The position numbers were made by a program, and so were the translations under genes. Positions 16,363 to 25,596 of a DNA stretch of 45,345 nucleotides are shown here, one piece after another. The first letter of the stretch is position 1; every line of letters starts with the position of its first letter. The DNA lies in the IMG/VR virus record IMGVR_UViG_3300017963_000098, positions 1 to 45,345 of that record. One strand, given 5' to 3'. A model generated the notes under the pieces. It saw only the letters and a program-made list of their open reading frames with translations. It did no database searches and had not been told where the DNA came from. The DNA comes from a virus.

Positions 16363-17975
16363 TGGTTACCTCTGTAATGTCGCTGAACAGATACATCTGC
16401 AAATCCACGATTGAATGGTATCCAGCGAACAAGATTAGGGTCATTTAGCGAACCAGTAAGTCCAAGTTTGCTGTCAGTTACAGTTGTTCCAGACCCCTCA
16501 TCAAACATGAATAAGACGTTTGACGCTTTACCCATACCAAGAATAACTTCGTTACCGGCTTCCGTTCGCTCACTAAACCCCTGAATGATGTCCCCGAATC
16601 CAGCTATAACTGGTATGCCACTGAAAAAGCGTATTTTGTCAATGTCACCTCGATAAGGCTTTTTAGAGTTTTCCCCTGCGATTAAATTGTCGGAGTTACC
16701 AAAGGCAGGAAACGTACCTGACACCTCAAAGTATTCTGATTCTGTATCAATCTGAATAGTAACCCATATGCCGCCTGTGATTGTATTAAATATAAAAGCA
16801 ACTTCATGCCACTGGCCATCGTTGATACGGGTATTGCTCCTAACCTCTGCAGTAAAAGAACCACCTGAATCAAACAGATACATTTTCGGCTTACCAGATG
16901 AGAGCCCAATTTCATAACCAACACCGGAATCTTTTTTATCAATCAATCCGATAAACGATTCTCTTGTCTTGACCCAGAAGTCAATCGCCCAGCCGTTTGT
17001 AATATCGTAATAGCTGTTATCCGCAAAAGTAACGTAGCCCTTGCCGTCAAAAGATAAAGAATCCTGCGGATGGTCTATAACGGTAACAGTTACAGTTGCG
17101 ATATTGGAATCACCGCTATTTGCATCCGTTCCACCGTCATTAGCCTTAAACTGAAATGTTCGAATGCCATTTGTGTCGGCTGTAAACCAAATATCACTAC
17201 CGAATGAGCTTAGGGTATAAGGCAAATCGTTTGTATCTATGACACTGGCTCCGCTTTTTGGATCTTGGAGTATTGCGTCATTCGGATACGAAGTGATTAT
17301 ATACATCAACTTTCCGGGTACACTCGGCGAACCATCATCAGTAGCGACCATTGTTATAGTAGTGGTCTGGTGAGTATAAATCGAAACATTGACATCGCTC
17401 GCAATAGGTGGAGCGGGAATGGCGGTTACTGTTATGCTGGCCGTCCCGATAGATTTACCGCCACAAGGTGGATTCATGCCTGTGCCATCATCGGCACCAT
17501 AAGTAAAACTATCCGAACCAACATAATTCGAATCTGCCGTGTATTTGACCTGATTATCCGGTAAAATATAAGGTACAGATGAAACCTGTGTATCGTTGGA
17601 ATCGTGAACCGTACCATGACTTGGTAATGATTCCACACTATAAGTCAAAGATTGACTATCTGTCGCTGTAATGCCAAACGTATGACTTAAACCTTGAACA
17701 ACGGTAAAGGATTCGTCCTCTACTACAGGTGAACGGTCGAGAGTTTCGTAAGCAAGCCACTGGTCTGCTAAAATGGCAAGGTCATTTATATCAACAACTC
17801 CACTGTTGTCAAAATCAGTGTTCGGGTCTGATATATTGGGTTCTGAAGTTTGCCAGTCCGCAGCAAATATAGCAAAATCAAAAAAATTGACTATACAATC
17901 CCCGTTAAGATTTGCCTCTAACGCAAACACAGGGCAAGTAAGCAAAAATAGTATTATAACGACTAATCGCTTCAT
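16359..17975 (-). CDS. Secreted dockerin / Ig-like / LamG protein inside the head-tail operon
   Basis: This 538-residue protein begins with a signal peptide (MKRLVVIILFLLTCPVFA). It is followed at about 19-79 by a dockerin type I domain with two calcium-binding repeats (NGDCIVNFFDFAIFAADW and DFDNSGVVDINDLAILADQW). Two cadherin-like/Ig-like repeats follow (about 80-305), then a concanavalin/LamG-like domain (about 310-470; DGKGYVTFADNSYYDITNGWAIDFWVK). The ATG at 17975 overlaps the upstream stop as ATGA; a GTG 12 bases earlier is less likely. This design is typical of planctomycete cell-surface proteins, not of virions, yet the gene is coupled on both sides to phage genes. It may be surface cargo or a virion adhesin. 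Confidence 0.85.
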   Translation of the reverse strand: MKRLVVIILFLLTCPVFALEANLNGDCIVNFFDFAIFAADWQTSEPNISDPNTDFDNSGVVDINDLAILADQWLAYETLDRSPVVEDESFTVVQGLSHTFGITATDSQSLTYSVESLPSHGTVHDSNDTQVSSVPYILPDNQVKYTADSNYVGSDSFTYGADDGTGMNPPCGGKSIGTASITVTAIPAPPIASDVNVSIYTHQTTTITMVATDDGSPSVPGKLMYIITSYPNDAILQDPKSGASVIDTNDLPYTLSSFGSDIWFTADTNGIRTFQFKANDGGTDANSGDSNIATVTVTVIDHPQDSLSFDGKGYVTFADNSYYDITNGWAIDFWVKTRESFIGLIDKKDSGVGYEIGLSSGKPKMYLFDSGGSFTAEVRSNTRINDGQWHEVAFIFNTITGGIWVTIQIDTESEYFEVSGTFPAFGNSDNLIAGENSKKPYRGDIDKIRFFSGIPVIAGFGDIIQGFSERTEAGNEVILGMGKASNVLFMFDEGSGTTVTDSKLGLTGSLNDPNLVRWIPFNRGFADVSVQRHYRGNQ

Positions 17976-18481
17976 CTCGGCTCGCACAGCTCCATCACGG
18001 CAAGGATAAATCCCTGATTCAATTCCACTTCATAGGCATAGTTGGGGTCATTCGGCTCAGGCAATACATTCGGGTCATTGATGATGATGTGTACTGCCTT
18101 GATAATCTCACTGTTGCGTTTCTTTTCTTCGAGCTTTTCCTTTTTCTGGTCGAGGATTTTTTTGACAGCCTCCTGCTTAGTAACTTTCAGTCCCATATCC
18201 TCGCAGACTTTGACTGCTTTTTCGTTAAGTTCCTTTGCGTATTGATAGACTGTGTTTACATCCACTACACGCTGCTCTAAAACTTCCTCGATTGTCCCTG
18301 TGTATATTTTGCTTTTGAGTACATCCTCTTTAACAGGGAGTTCCTTAACCATACCCTCAATTTCTGTTTTGCGAACTTCAATATCGTTCACATCGTTAGG
18401 CTCAACAGGCGTTTTCGCTGAAGATGCAATCACCACGCCCAGTACCGCAGCGATAATCGCTATCAGATAATAAACTTTCAT
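17972..18481 (-). CDS. Membrane-anchored coiled-coil protein, 169 aa
   Basis: Residues 1-22 are a signal peptide or membrane anchor (MKVYYLIAIIAAVLGVVIASS). The rest is charged and helical, with a coiled-coil stretch at about 105-130 rich in K and E, and PN-rich segments (VEPNDVND, NDPNVLPEPNDPNY) of a style common in planctomycete exported proteins. It is coupled by ATGA to the dockerin gene, so the two exported proteins are probably made together. No family recognised. A role in anchoring the dockerin protein or shielding the lysogen is conjecture. Confidence 0.7.
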   Translation of the reverse strand: MKVYYLIAIIAAVLGVVIASSAKTPVEPNDVNDIEVRKTEIEGMVKELPVKEDVLKSKIYTGTIEEVLEQRVVDVNTVYQYAKELNEKAVKVCEDMGLKVTKQEAVKKILDQKKEKLEEKKRNSEIIKAVHIIINDPNVLPEPNDPNYAYEVELNQGFILAVMELCEPR

Positions 18482-18483
18482 AA

Positions 18484-18999
18484 TTAACCTCTTGAAATAG
18501 TGTCCACAGAGTCAAGTATTGGCCTTAACAAAGCTCTGATTTTCGGATACGCTTTAGCCGGAGCTTTACCGCCAACATATTCAACCTCTTTTTCCATGAC
18601 ACCTATCTTTTTTCTTTCACTTTTGATTGTTCCGGGATTATTCAATACGCCAAGCAAATCATCGCCAGCCAAATGCCTCAGAGCAGCTTCAACAACGGCA
18701 TATTTTAAGCAGGTAGGAATCTCATCAGAGTCATAGATATAGCCGTTAACATCAACCACGGCCGAGCGAGGCCAATCTAAGGCTTGGTCTCTGCTACCTC
18801 TGACACCAACGAATCTATTGCCATATTTCAAGTCAATATATTGTGTGCCAAGCCTGAGAGCTTCCTCTTTTTCATCATCCGTAGCATCTGACCACGATGA
18901 GGGATCGCCGTGGTCAGACACATACGAATTTGCATCAGTAAGTGAAATATAGCTATCAGCATTAGTTAATCCCGAACCTGTTTCGACTACTAAAGCCAT
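18484..18999 (-). CDS. Head-tail connector, DnaT-like family
   Basis: This 171-residue protein matches the phage family often labelled 'putative DnaT-like ssDNA-binding protein': ADSYISLTDANSYVSDHGD at the N-terminus, a helix with ALRLGTQYID, then DWPRS.VVDVNGY and EIPTCLKYAVVEAAL. The name is historical; position and pattern suggest a head completion adaptor that binds the portal. It lies two genes after the coat protein, as expected. Confidence 0.85.
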   Translation of the reverse strand: MALVVETGSGLTNADSYISLTDANSYVSDHGDPSSWSDATDDEKEEALRLGTQYIDLKYGNRFVGVRGSRDQALDWPRSAVVDVNGYIYDSDEIPTCLKYAVVEAALRHLAGDDLLGVLNNPGTIKSERKKIGVMEKEVEYVGGKAPAKAYPKIRALLRPILDSVDTISRG

Positions 19000-19011
19000 A
19001 ATTTACCTCGC

Positions 19012-19299
19012 TTATTCGCTTCCTTCGTCGCCGGTTTCAGTTTCGGACTCTGCAGCTTCAATAGCTGCAACAATATCAGCCTTCTTGGTTGCATCGCCAA
19101 GGTCGATGTTCTTTTCCTCAGCATAGGCTTTTAGTTTAGCGATAGTCATATCACCAAGCCCGCTTCCTTCGTCGCCGGTTTTTGCAGGCTCACTACCAAC
19201 CACCTTATAGCCTTTTTGCTCCCACATCTTACGGTCGGACTCGTTGACTATCCTGCGTCCGGCAGGGCCAACCATTTCAATTGTTGGTAAACTTGCCAT
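19012..19299 (-). CDS. HeH/SAP-like small head-region protein, 95 aa
   Basis: The N-terminal half (MVGPAGRRIVNESDRKMWEQKG) is a short phage motif. The C-terminal half (DMTIAKLKAYAEEKNIDL... KKADIVAAIE) is a helix-extended-helix/SAP-like segment often attached to small phage head proteins. AGGAG lies 8 bases before the start. It sits between the coat protein terminator and the connector gene. Role in capsid or DNA contact is inferred. Confidence 0.75.
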   Translation of the reverse strand: MASLPTIEMVGPAGRRIVNESDRKMWEQKGYKVVGSEPAKTGDEGSGLGDMTIAKLKAYAEEKNIDLGDATKKADIVAAIEAAESETETGDEGSE

Positions 19300-19334
19300 T
19301 TTGATTACTCCTATTAAAATTCAATTTCCAGTTT

Positions 19335-19370
19335 CAAAAATACCCGCCCGCCACAAAGACAGGCGGGTAT
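19335..19370 (-). terminator. Rho-independent terminator after coat protein gene
   Basis: On the minus strand ATACCCGCC and GGCGGGTAT form a 9-bp stem with a 13-base loop (stem arms at 19362-19370 and 19340-19348) followed by TTTTTG. It lies just downstream of the coat gene, where partial termination would give the coat transcript higher abundance than downstream genes. Its T-run and following GAAACT also occur in the terminator at 31053. Confidence 0.85.
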
Positions 19371-19391
19371 CACCATCAATAAAAAGCTCTA

Positions 19392-20537
19392 TTAACCACA
19401 AGCTCTGCAGGCCAAGTTGCCATCCAGAATCTTATAGCCATAGAGAACATCAAGTGCTACGTGAACCTCTGAAGAGTTGCCGACATAGTACAAACGTGAC
19501 CTTATAGACAGACCAGTAATCGGGTCTGTGATGGTCGCAATCTTTGCACCAAGTTCATTACCCAACTCTGAAAGCGGAGCCATTGCCAAAGCAGCAAAGT
19601 TACGATGGAACGCAAGGTTAGCTACATGTGAATCCACACGAATTGTAACAACCGCATCTGCAGCAGCATCTGCTACCAAGGCCGGATAAATTCCAATGTT
19701 GGTAAGAGCATTGGAAGCTACCGTTCCATCCTCAGTAAACACATATCGCTGAGTATTTCCGGCAATCACAAAACTATCACCAGCTTTAACTGTCTGTGTG
19801 TCGGTCAAATCATCGATGCTAATTGCAGTAGCACCTGCACTAAAACCACCAGCAAGAATAGCTCCAGCCGCATCAGCCATTGCACCGGCTGTATGAGACG
19901 GAGTATTCTGATTAGCAAAGCATTCCATTCCGTACTTTCTGCCAAGCGTGCCTCTCTGTTGAGTCTGGACACCTGCGTCACCAGCTCCCTGATACTGACT
20001 GAAGGCAGCCAAGCCCATAAGAGAATGAGATAGACCGCCATTCATCATAAAGTGCATATTTACTTCATCGTGGACAGGAGCATTGATGTCGAACAATACC
20101 TGACGAGGACCTGTAACATCAGCAACAACCGGAGTGCCTGACAAATCGTAATACCAAGGCACATATTTATACAAACTTGCCAGTGCCTGGTCGATGTTAT
20201 CAGCCAGTGCATAGGCCGCTGGGCGAATATGGTCTTGGATTATCCGCTCTCCAGTGTATGCCAATTCCTTATCGGTCAAAGCAAATTTGACCTCTTTCCA
20301 CTGGTCAAGTGTAATGTCAACATAACTCGTTGTGACGTTTTGAGCACTCGATGGTGCATTATCAGCTGTGAAAGTTGACGGCCTGCGAATGCTTATAGTT
20401 TGTCCTTTGTTGAATGTTCTTCTTTCTTCATCGTAACCTCGATGAATACGCCCAGCTAAACCCAGAGCTTTTTCAAGCTGGATTAATGCTTCCTGAGCGT
20501 AAAAAATCGGGTTATAAACACCAAGTGTATTAGCCAT
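19392..20537 (-). CDS. Major capsid protein, P22 coat-like
   Basis: This 381-residue protein fits the P22 coat protein family. It starts MANTLGVYNPIFYAQEALIQLEKALGLAGRI-like, has RRPSTFTADN, SYVDITLDQWKEVKFALTDKE, a central region with QGTLGRKYGMECFANQNTP, and a C-terminal LSIRSRLYYVG plus DVLYGYKIL. The VKAGDSFVIAG-R-YVFTEDGTV stretch (about 255-285) is the inserted domain. AAAGG lies before the ATG. A scaffold gene lies directly upstream and a terminator directly downstream. Confidence 0.93.
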   Translation of the reverse strand: MANTLGVYNPIFYAQEALIQLEKALGLAGRIHRGYDEERRTFNKGQTISIRRPSTFTADNAPSSAQNVTTSYVDITLDQWKEVKFALTDKELAYTGERIIQDHIRPAAYALADNIDQALASLYKYVPWYYDLSGTPVVADVTGPRQVLFDINAPVHDEVNMHFMMNGGLSHSLMGLAAFSQYQGAGDAGVQTQQRGTLGRKYGMECFANQNTPSHTAGAMADAAGAILAGGFSAGATAISIDDLTDTQTVKAGDSFVIAGNTQRYVFTEDGTVASNALTNIGIYPALVADAAADAVVTIRVDSHVANLAFHRNFAALAMAPLSELGNELGAKIATITDPITGLSIRSRLYYVGNSSEVHVALDVLYGYKILDGNLACRACG

Positions 20538-20586
20538 TTTTATTACCTTTCAATGTCATTTTTTGTTTATGACAATTAACCACACA

Positions 20587-21393
20587 TTAACTGTCAGCTA
20601 TTTGTAATTTACTCCCAGCCTTTTCAGATGCCTCTTTAGCAGCACGGTACTTATGAGGGTCCTTGGCGTCGGCTTGGGAAATAATATGAACGCCGTTTTT
20701 AACCTGAGTTCCGCTTGACCCTGATGCACCACTCCCTGATGCTCCAGAACCCTCGAAAGCGGGGGCGAAAGTTTCTTGAGTTTTCATCTCAGCAACCAAT
20801 TCAGTAATGCTCATCGGAGCGGTAGAGCCCGTAGCTGGGCTGATTCGGGCATTTCCGTCCTCACCAACTACTTCAACCATAAACTCTCCCTTATCTGTTT
20901 GACGCATCCTTGTTGCTGATTTGACATGCGGTAAAAGCAATGCCGATGAACCTTTGTTCTCTGCAATCGCTTTTATAGCAGCGGCCTCAATCATCACTTT
21001 CTCAAGCTGGCCTGTCAGCTTTTTCATAGATTCTTCTTTTTTACCAAGCTCCCCTTGGTGCTTTTCGGTAAGCTGATTTTTGATAGCCTCAATTTGTTCT
21101 TTGACTTTATCCTCTGGCTTCCAGTTCGCCATTTCCTCGACTTTAGCCAGAGCAGCTTTTGCCTTGTCAATATCAAGTCCATCAAAAGCCTTAAGTTTCT
21201 TGTCAGCCTCAGTGTGAGCTGCACGTTCAGAACCCAAAGCATCTTTCAGTCCCTTAACATCTTCTAATGCGAAATTGTTAGTTGGAGTAACATCAAGAAT
21301 GAACGTCCCGTCATCTCGTTTTTTGTACTCCGCCTTGATTTCGTCCTTCAGACCGTCAAATATTTCCTGTTTGATAATCGCTGCCAGTGCCAT
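20587..21393 (-). CDS. Capsid scaffold protein
   Basis: This 268-residue, highly charged protein has a long coiled coil (about 45-135, rich in E, K and A) and a flexible Ser/Gly-rich segment (SGASGSGASGSSGT) before a basic C-terminal helix, as in phage scaffolds that bind coat protein through the C-terminus. The N-terminus carries MALAAIIKQEIFDGL. AAAGGAG precedes the ATG. Its place directly before the coat gene supports the call. Confidence 0.85.
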   Translation of the reverse strand: MALAAIIKQEIFDGLKDEIKAEYKKRDDGTFILDVTPTNNFALEDVKGLKDALGSERAAHTEADKKLKAFDGLDIDKAKAALAKVEEMANWKPEDKVKEQIEAIKNQLTEKHQGELGKKEESMKKLTGQLEKVMIEAAAIKAIAENKGSSALLLPHVKSATRMRQTDKGEFMVEVVGEDGNARISPATGSTAPMSITELVAEMKTQETFAPAFEGSGASGSGASGSSGTQVKNGVHIISQADAKDPHKYRAAKEASEKAGSKLQIADS

Positions 21394-21459
21394 AATAAAA
21401 CTCCTTTCGGCTTCCCGCCATTTAACAGGACATCTCGTCCTGCGGGCTTCCTGCCCTTA
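21394..21459 (-). other. Structured leader before scaffold gene
   Basis: The minus strand between the minor head gene and the scaffold gene contains AGGAC-GAGAT-GTCCT (5-bp hairpin) enclosed by CCCGC/GCGGG. It ends in AAAGGAG before the scaffold ATG. It may regulate scaffold/coat translation or partly terminate transcription. There is no T-run. Confidence 0.4.
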
Positions 21460-22539
21460 CTAACTTGCTTTCTTTCGATTAACACTAATGTCCCTATACG
21501 AGAGACCTTCACGCTTACGTAATTCTTCCAGATTCAACAAACGGCCGTCTCTGGTGAAGTTGTCGATTCTGACTTTGCCACTTCTGAAAAGGTTCGCTCT
21601 TGTTGGTCCTAAAACTTCGTTTTGGAATTCTGGCTTTTGTTCTTTCAGCCAAGTACCATAAGTTTTTTTAGCTGATACCTGACCGTCCATCGATGCACGT
21701 GTTCCTTCCGGAGCTTCTTTTAGTTTGATGCCCATTTCCTTCCAAGACTTGAGTACAGGAATAGTCCTTGTCCTGCATTGATAATGAAATGGTGGTCTGG
21801 GGCCTTCATCAATTCCAAACACCTTGCCGTCATAGCCCATGCAAATTTCAGTTGTTCTTGAATCAAGTGTAGCAACCATCTGAACACCTTTGACAATATC
21901 AGAATTGGCTTTATACAGTTCTTCACTTGAGTTGGTGACAGTTTGAGTTACTGCCGTCCTGACAACCGATTCAATGTTTCGCCTGCTTTCTTGAAGTATT
22001 CCATCAGCAAAACCAGCTGCCCGGGTTCCTCTTATTCTTCGAGTTATGTGATAAATACTTTCACCATTGGCAATGCCTATATTGATTTGCTGTGTGATTC
22101 TTGAAGCTGTTTGCCTGCCCAAATCATCAAACCAGTCTTTGAGTAGCTTGCCGTGAACATACGAATTCGATACAGCCGACTTTAAGGTCGCAAGATGTGG
22201 AGTTACGAAATCGAAGTCTATCGGAACTACCTGCTTGAGCATTAAGGCATTCCACTGAGCCTCTGTGATTCCGATTTCTTTCAGTTCTTTAGTAAAATCC
22301 TTTTCAAGATTTTTATAACCAGTTGCTATTACAGCTTGATTTGCTTTCGACAATTCAGCAAGCCGCTTTTCAGTGAATGTGCCTCGACCGATATGTTTTT
22401 CGATTAAAGCCATAACATCCGGTTCAATATCATTATTGAATAACCTGATAAGCCGTCTTACCTCAGAGTTTTTAAGCTGCTCAAGGTAAACCGCATGCCT
22501 TATCGCTCTCATCAGGATTTCATTACTCACTGGTTTCAT
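21460..22539 (-). CDS. Minor head protein, SPP1 gp7 / Mu F-like
   Basis: This 359-residue protein has the Mu F-like/gp7 core: ESVVRTAVTQTVTNSSEELYKAN, VQMVATLDSRTTEICMGYDGKVF and a PPFHYQCRTRTIPV segment, where the conserved Cys-His-Cys residues occur. It is packaged in the head with the portal and is thought to help DNA ejection. Its start overlaps the portal stop by 17 bases, which is the normal portal-gp7 linkage. Confidence 0.93.
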   Translation of the reverse strand: MKPVSNEILMRAIRHAVYLEQLKNSEVRRLIRLFNNDIEPDVMALIEKHIGRGTFTEKRLAELSKANQAVIATGYKNLEKDFTKELKEIGITEAQWNALMLKQVVPIDFDFVTPHLATLKSAVSNSYVHGKLLKDWFDDLGRQTASRITQQINIGIANGESIYHITRRIRGTRAAGFADGILQESRRNIESVVRTAVTQTVTNSSEELYKANSDIVKGVQMVATLDSRTTEICMGYDGKVFGIDEGPRPPFHYQCRTRTIPVLKSWKEMGIKLKEAPEGTRASMDGQVSAKKTYGTWLKEQKPEFQNEVLGPTRANLFRSGKVRIDNFTRDGRLLNLEELRKREGLSYRDISVNRKKAS

Positions 22540-23950
22540 CTTCGTCCCTTAAAAGTCCCAAAGAAGGTCCCTCGGCTTCAATTCTTGATATGACCTCTTC
22601 GATGTCAGTCGCTTCAGATAACAAAGCCCGCCTCTTTACTTCACGCAGGAATGTTTCACGGTCAATTTCACCGGCCTGCCTCATCTTAATGAGGGCTTCA
22701 ATATCAGCTGTAGCTCTGATGCTCACACCAAAGTCGTTATAAATATCAATCGTGAAGTCATCAGATAGCGTTTCACCTGTCCACTTTGCAGCGATTACAA
22801 TTGCGTTATATAAAGCAAGCTCAAGAGACCGAATCCAGGCCTGAATTGATGATTGGCTTTTAGCTTCATCTATGGATTGACCTGTAGCGGTTTGATTACC
22901 CGGCCGGCTCAATAAAGGTTCAAGGCCAAGAACTGTCATTCGTTCTTCAAGGTCAAGTAAATCCTGACGGCCTGCTTCAATCGCCTTGCCAGTATGCTCG
23001 ACAAACTTCATATCCGCTTCACTGTTAGTGCTTCTGAACATGCGGGAAGGACCAAGAACTACTTCTTTTTCCATTTCCTCATCAGTAAGTCCCTTGGCAA
23101 ACAGCAAGGCGGCACGTGCGAAACGTAGAATATTACGCTGGTCGGAATAGCTCTGCCAGTGAGCAAGATTAAGCCAAGCCAAACCCTCAAGCGGAGGCTG
23201 TGCCGTCATAAACCCATCTTTATTGACATAGCAGGTAACCAAAGGAATGCCGTCAGGGTAGGTATGAGTACCTTCCTCAGTCAGAACATACTCTTTATCA
23301 TTTTTTGTATGGATCTGCCAGCCATCGGTTGTATAGACCCTGATTGTTTCAACTTCTTTAGTGCCAAATTCGCCATCGGGTTCAGAGTGTGTTTCTTTCC
23401 AGCGAATCTGAATTAGCTTTGGCTTGCCATCAAGGCCTTTTTCATATCTCCAACCGATAAGCTGTTGAGGTCTGATATGAACAAATATAGGCCTCACGCC
23501 TGTTTGTTTCTCTTGTGCAAGCGTCAACTTCTTACCGTCTTCACGGGTTGTTTTCGGATAATCTATAAGCACATGAGTCAACCCACGGCTTAAGCAGGTA
23601 TAGAATAACTCTCTTGCAAACTGAGTGAAGTCGGTACCTTGACCATCGCAATTATCTTCAAGGCTTGCAAGTTGCTCAGGCAACTTACCCTGAATTGTTA
23701 CTGGCTTTGAGAATGGCCTGCCAACAAGGTCATCTACTGTATCAGAGTAGGCACCGTAAAGAATTGAGCGGTCAAGTCTGTTTTGCCAGGCTTGGTTTTC
23801 TTCTTTCGGCTCTTTAGGAAGCCACTTTTCGCCCGCTGCCCGCATCGCAAGCGTTCCACCGAGAAGGTCATCAATCAAATCCCAGTGAGACTGCATTGCG
23901 GTATAAGCACTGCAAGGGCTATCAACTGTGTTTTTATTTTCTTTAGCCAT
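22523..23950 (-). CDS. Portal protein, DUF4055 family
   Basis: This 475-residue protein matches DUF4055 portals: NRLDRSILYGAYSDTVDDLVGRPFSKPV, a GLTHVLIDYPKT segment, LNLAHWQSYSDQRNILRFARAA (about 260-285) and a C-terminal RQAGEIDRETFLREVKRR. It forms the dodecameric ring at one vertex for DNA passage and terminase docking. It lies between TerL and the minor head gene with a one-gene interval. Confidence 0.92.
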   Translation of the reverse strand: MAKENKNTVDSPCSAYTAMQSHWDLIDDLLGGTLAMRAAGEKWLPKEPKEENQAWQNRLDRSILYGAYSDTVDDLVGRPFSKPVTIQGKLPEQLASLEDNCDGQGTDFTQFARELFYTCLSRGLTHVLIDYPKTTREDGKKLTLAQEKQTGVRPIFVHIRPQQLIGWRYEKGLDGKPKLIQIRWKETHSEPDGEFGTKEVETIRVYTTDGWQIHTKNDKEYVLTEEGTHTYPDGIPLVTCYVNKDGFMTAQPPLEGLAWLNLAHWQSYSDQRNILRFARAALLFAKGLTDEEMEKEVVLGPSRMFRSTNSEADMKFVEHTGKAIEAGRQDLLDLEERMTVLGLEPLLSRPGNQTATGQSIDEAKSQSSIQAWIRSLELALYNAIVIAAKWTGETLSDDFTIDIYNDFGVSIRATADIEALIKMRQAGEIDRETFLREVKRRALLSEATDIEEVISRIEAEGPSLGLLRDEDETSE

Positions 23951-23952
23951 TA

Positions 23953-24168
23953 TTATTTGCCTGAAAACTTAATAATCATCCCCGCAAACGTTAATGCACT
24001 GCCCGTCAAGCCGCTCATAACCATAAGAACAACAGTCATCCAAACAGGGATGTATTTCCTAAACAAACCATCGTGTTCATTGAGTTTGTCCCATTGTTTG
24101 CTATCACTCGACTGTAACTGTTTAATCTGTTCGCTGTGGACATCGCACTTAGGTTTATCTTCTGGCAT
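23953..24168 (-). CDS. Single-span membrane protein, 71 aa (holin/XhlA-like)
   Basis: This 71-residue protein has a charged N-terminal half with a coiled-coil look (HSEQIKQLQSSDSKQWDKLNEHDG) and one membrane span near the C-terminus (WMTVVLMVMSGLTGSALTFAGMII). The shape is that of XhlA/holin-accessory proteins, but its place between TerL and portal is unusual for lysis. AAAGGA lies 7 bases before the ATG. It could also be a head-region membrane protein. Confidence 0.7.
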   Translation of the reverse strand: MPEDKPKCDVHSEQIKQLQSSDSKQWDKLNEHDGLFRKYIPVWMTVVLMVMSGLTGSALTFAGMIIKFSGK

Positions 24169-24180
24169 TCCTCTATCCTT

Positions 24181-25596
24181 TCAACCAATAGAATCACTCT
24201 TAAACTTGTAGACCTTAGTAGAAATTCTGTATCTGGTTTCATCTGCTATATGGTCCTCAACAGAAGAATCCACATCATCTGTCTTATTTTTATCTCTCGG
24301 CAAAACCGGCACGGTACGAATGAACTGTCGACATGTATCAAAAATAAAAAGGCCGGGGCCTTCCTTGGTAATTGAATTCTTTAGACGTTCCCTCATCAAC
24401 TCCCAGCCATTCTTACGACTTCCGGGGCTTTTATCTGCTTTTCGCCAGCCAACCCCCATACGCTCCATTTCACTGGCAATACTTTTACCATCAGTGACAT
24501 CGTAGATAGAGGAATCTGCAGGCCCTGCATTTACATTCCTGCAAAGAGCTTTTTCAAACTCTTTAATTTTTCTGGCTATTTCTGTTGATAGTTCTTTAGT
24601 TCCCTCATTTGGTTTGCCTGTCCAGCCGTAAAGTTCAGCGATACGATACAAGCTGCCTTTTTGTGTGCTTATGGCAGTTCCGTCATTAAGTTTAATATCA
24701 GAGCCGTCACTCTCAGCCCACCATCCGACCGAATAAGGCTTTGAACTTCCCCAGTCAAACGAACGGTCAATTCGCCATGTCTTTGGAACTTCAAAAGGAT
24801 TGATAACGTGTATGTCTGAATCCCATACATCATCGAACATGCCGCCAGCGATTATATCCCAATCACCATCAAGCCAAGCCTTACGGATATGTTTTGGCTG
24901 TGCCTCTAAGTTTTTGAGATAGTCTGGGTCATTTTTCAGCAGCTTTTTGTTTTCCCATATCGAGCCGTGAATACAAACCCTTTCTCTGCCCTCATCATCA
25001 GCGTGAACAATGCCTCTTGGTACTGGGTCGATAAATCGGGCTTTTACCCAGTTATGACCAACGCCATGCGGATTACAAGTTGACCTGTAATGCCTCGGCA
25101 TTCCGGGATATGCTGACCTGCAAACCGACATCATTTTGATGTAAAGCTTATCATCAGGCCAGTTTGTCAATTCGTCCCATCCAATCCAAGGATAAGAATG
25201 GCCGTGAAATTTCCAATAATCAACTTCTTTTTTGGCATATCGGAAATACAGCTTTTCACCAGTAGCGAACTCCCAAACGCTTCTGGATATGTTATAAACA
25301 GCATCCGGGAATATCTGTGAAAAATACTCGATGGACTTTTCAATCAGTTCTTCAAGCCGTTCGAATTCTTCACGGAAAAGTAACCCACGCCAATGCCTGC
25401 CATACCCCTTACCTACGAACTGAGCAAAATCCATCAATAAAGCATCGGACTTACCCGGCCCACGTGTCCCTTCGTAAAGACACTCAAATATCGGACAGCA
25501 CAGAAATAGTTCCTGTGAGCTTCCCGGATAGGGCTGCCAAATAACATTCACTTCTTTTTGCTTTGGCTCTGATTTTTTTTCGCAAACTGCGACCAT
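24181..25596 (-). CDS. Terminase large subunit
   Basis: The packaging motor has an ATPase part with Walker A in CLYEGTRGPGKSDALL, Walker B in SYPWIGWDELTNWP and a coupling motif in STCNPHG. The nuclease part has acidic residues in DRSFDWGSSKPYS, AGPADSSIYD and VDSSVEDHIADE. The start is uncertain. The ATG at 25596 overlaps TerS by 49 bases; a GTG at 25551 overlaps the TerS stop as GTGA; an ATG at 25638 has no ribosome-binding site. The protein is about 455-470 residues, normal for the family. Confidence 0.93.
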   Translation of the reverse strand: MVAVCEKKSEPKQKEVNVIWQPYPGSSQELFLCCPIFECLYEGTRGPGKSDALLMDFAQFVGKGYGRHWRGLLFREEFERLEELIEKSIEYFSQIFPDAVYNISRSVWEFATGEKLYFRYAKKEVDYWKFHGHSYPWIGWDELTNWPDDKLYIKMMSVCRSAYPGMPRHYRSTCNPHGVGHNWVKARFIDPVPRGIVHADDEGRERVCIHGSIWENKKLLKNDPDYLKNLEAQPKHIRKAWLDGDWDIIAGGMFDDVWDSDIHVINPFEVPKTWRIDRSFDWGSSKPYSVGWWAESDGSDIKLNDGTAISTQKGSLYRIAELYGWTGKPNEGTKELSTEIARKIKEFEKALCRNVNAGPADSSIYDVTDGKSIASEMERMGVGWRKADKSPGSRKNGWELMRERLKNSITKEGPGLFIFDTCRQFIRTVPVLPRDKNKTDDVDSSVEDHIADETRYRISTKVYKFKSDSIG

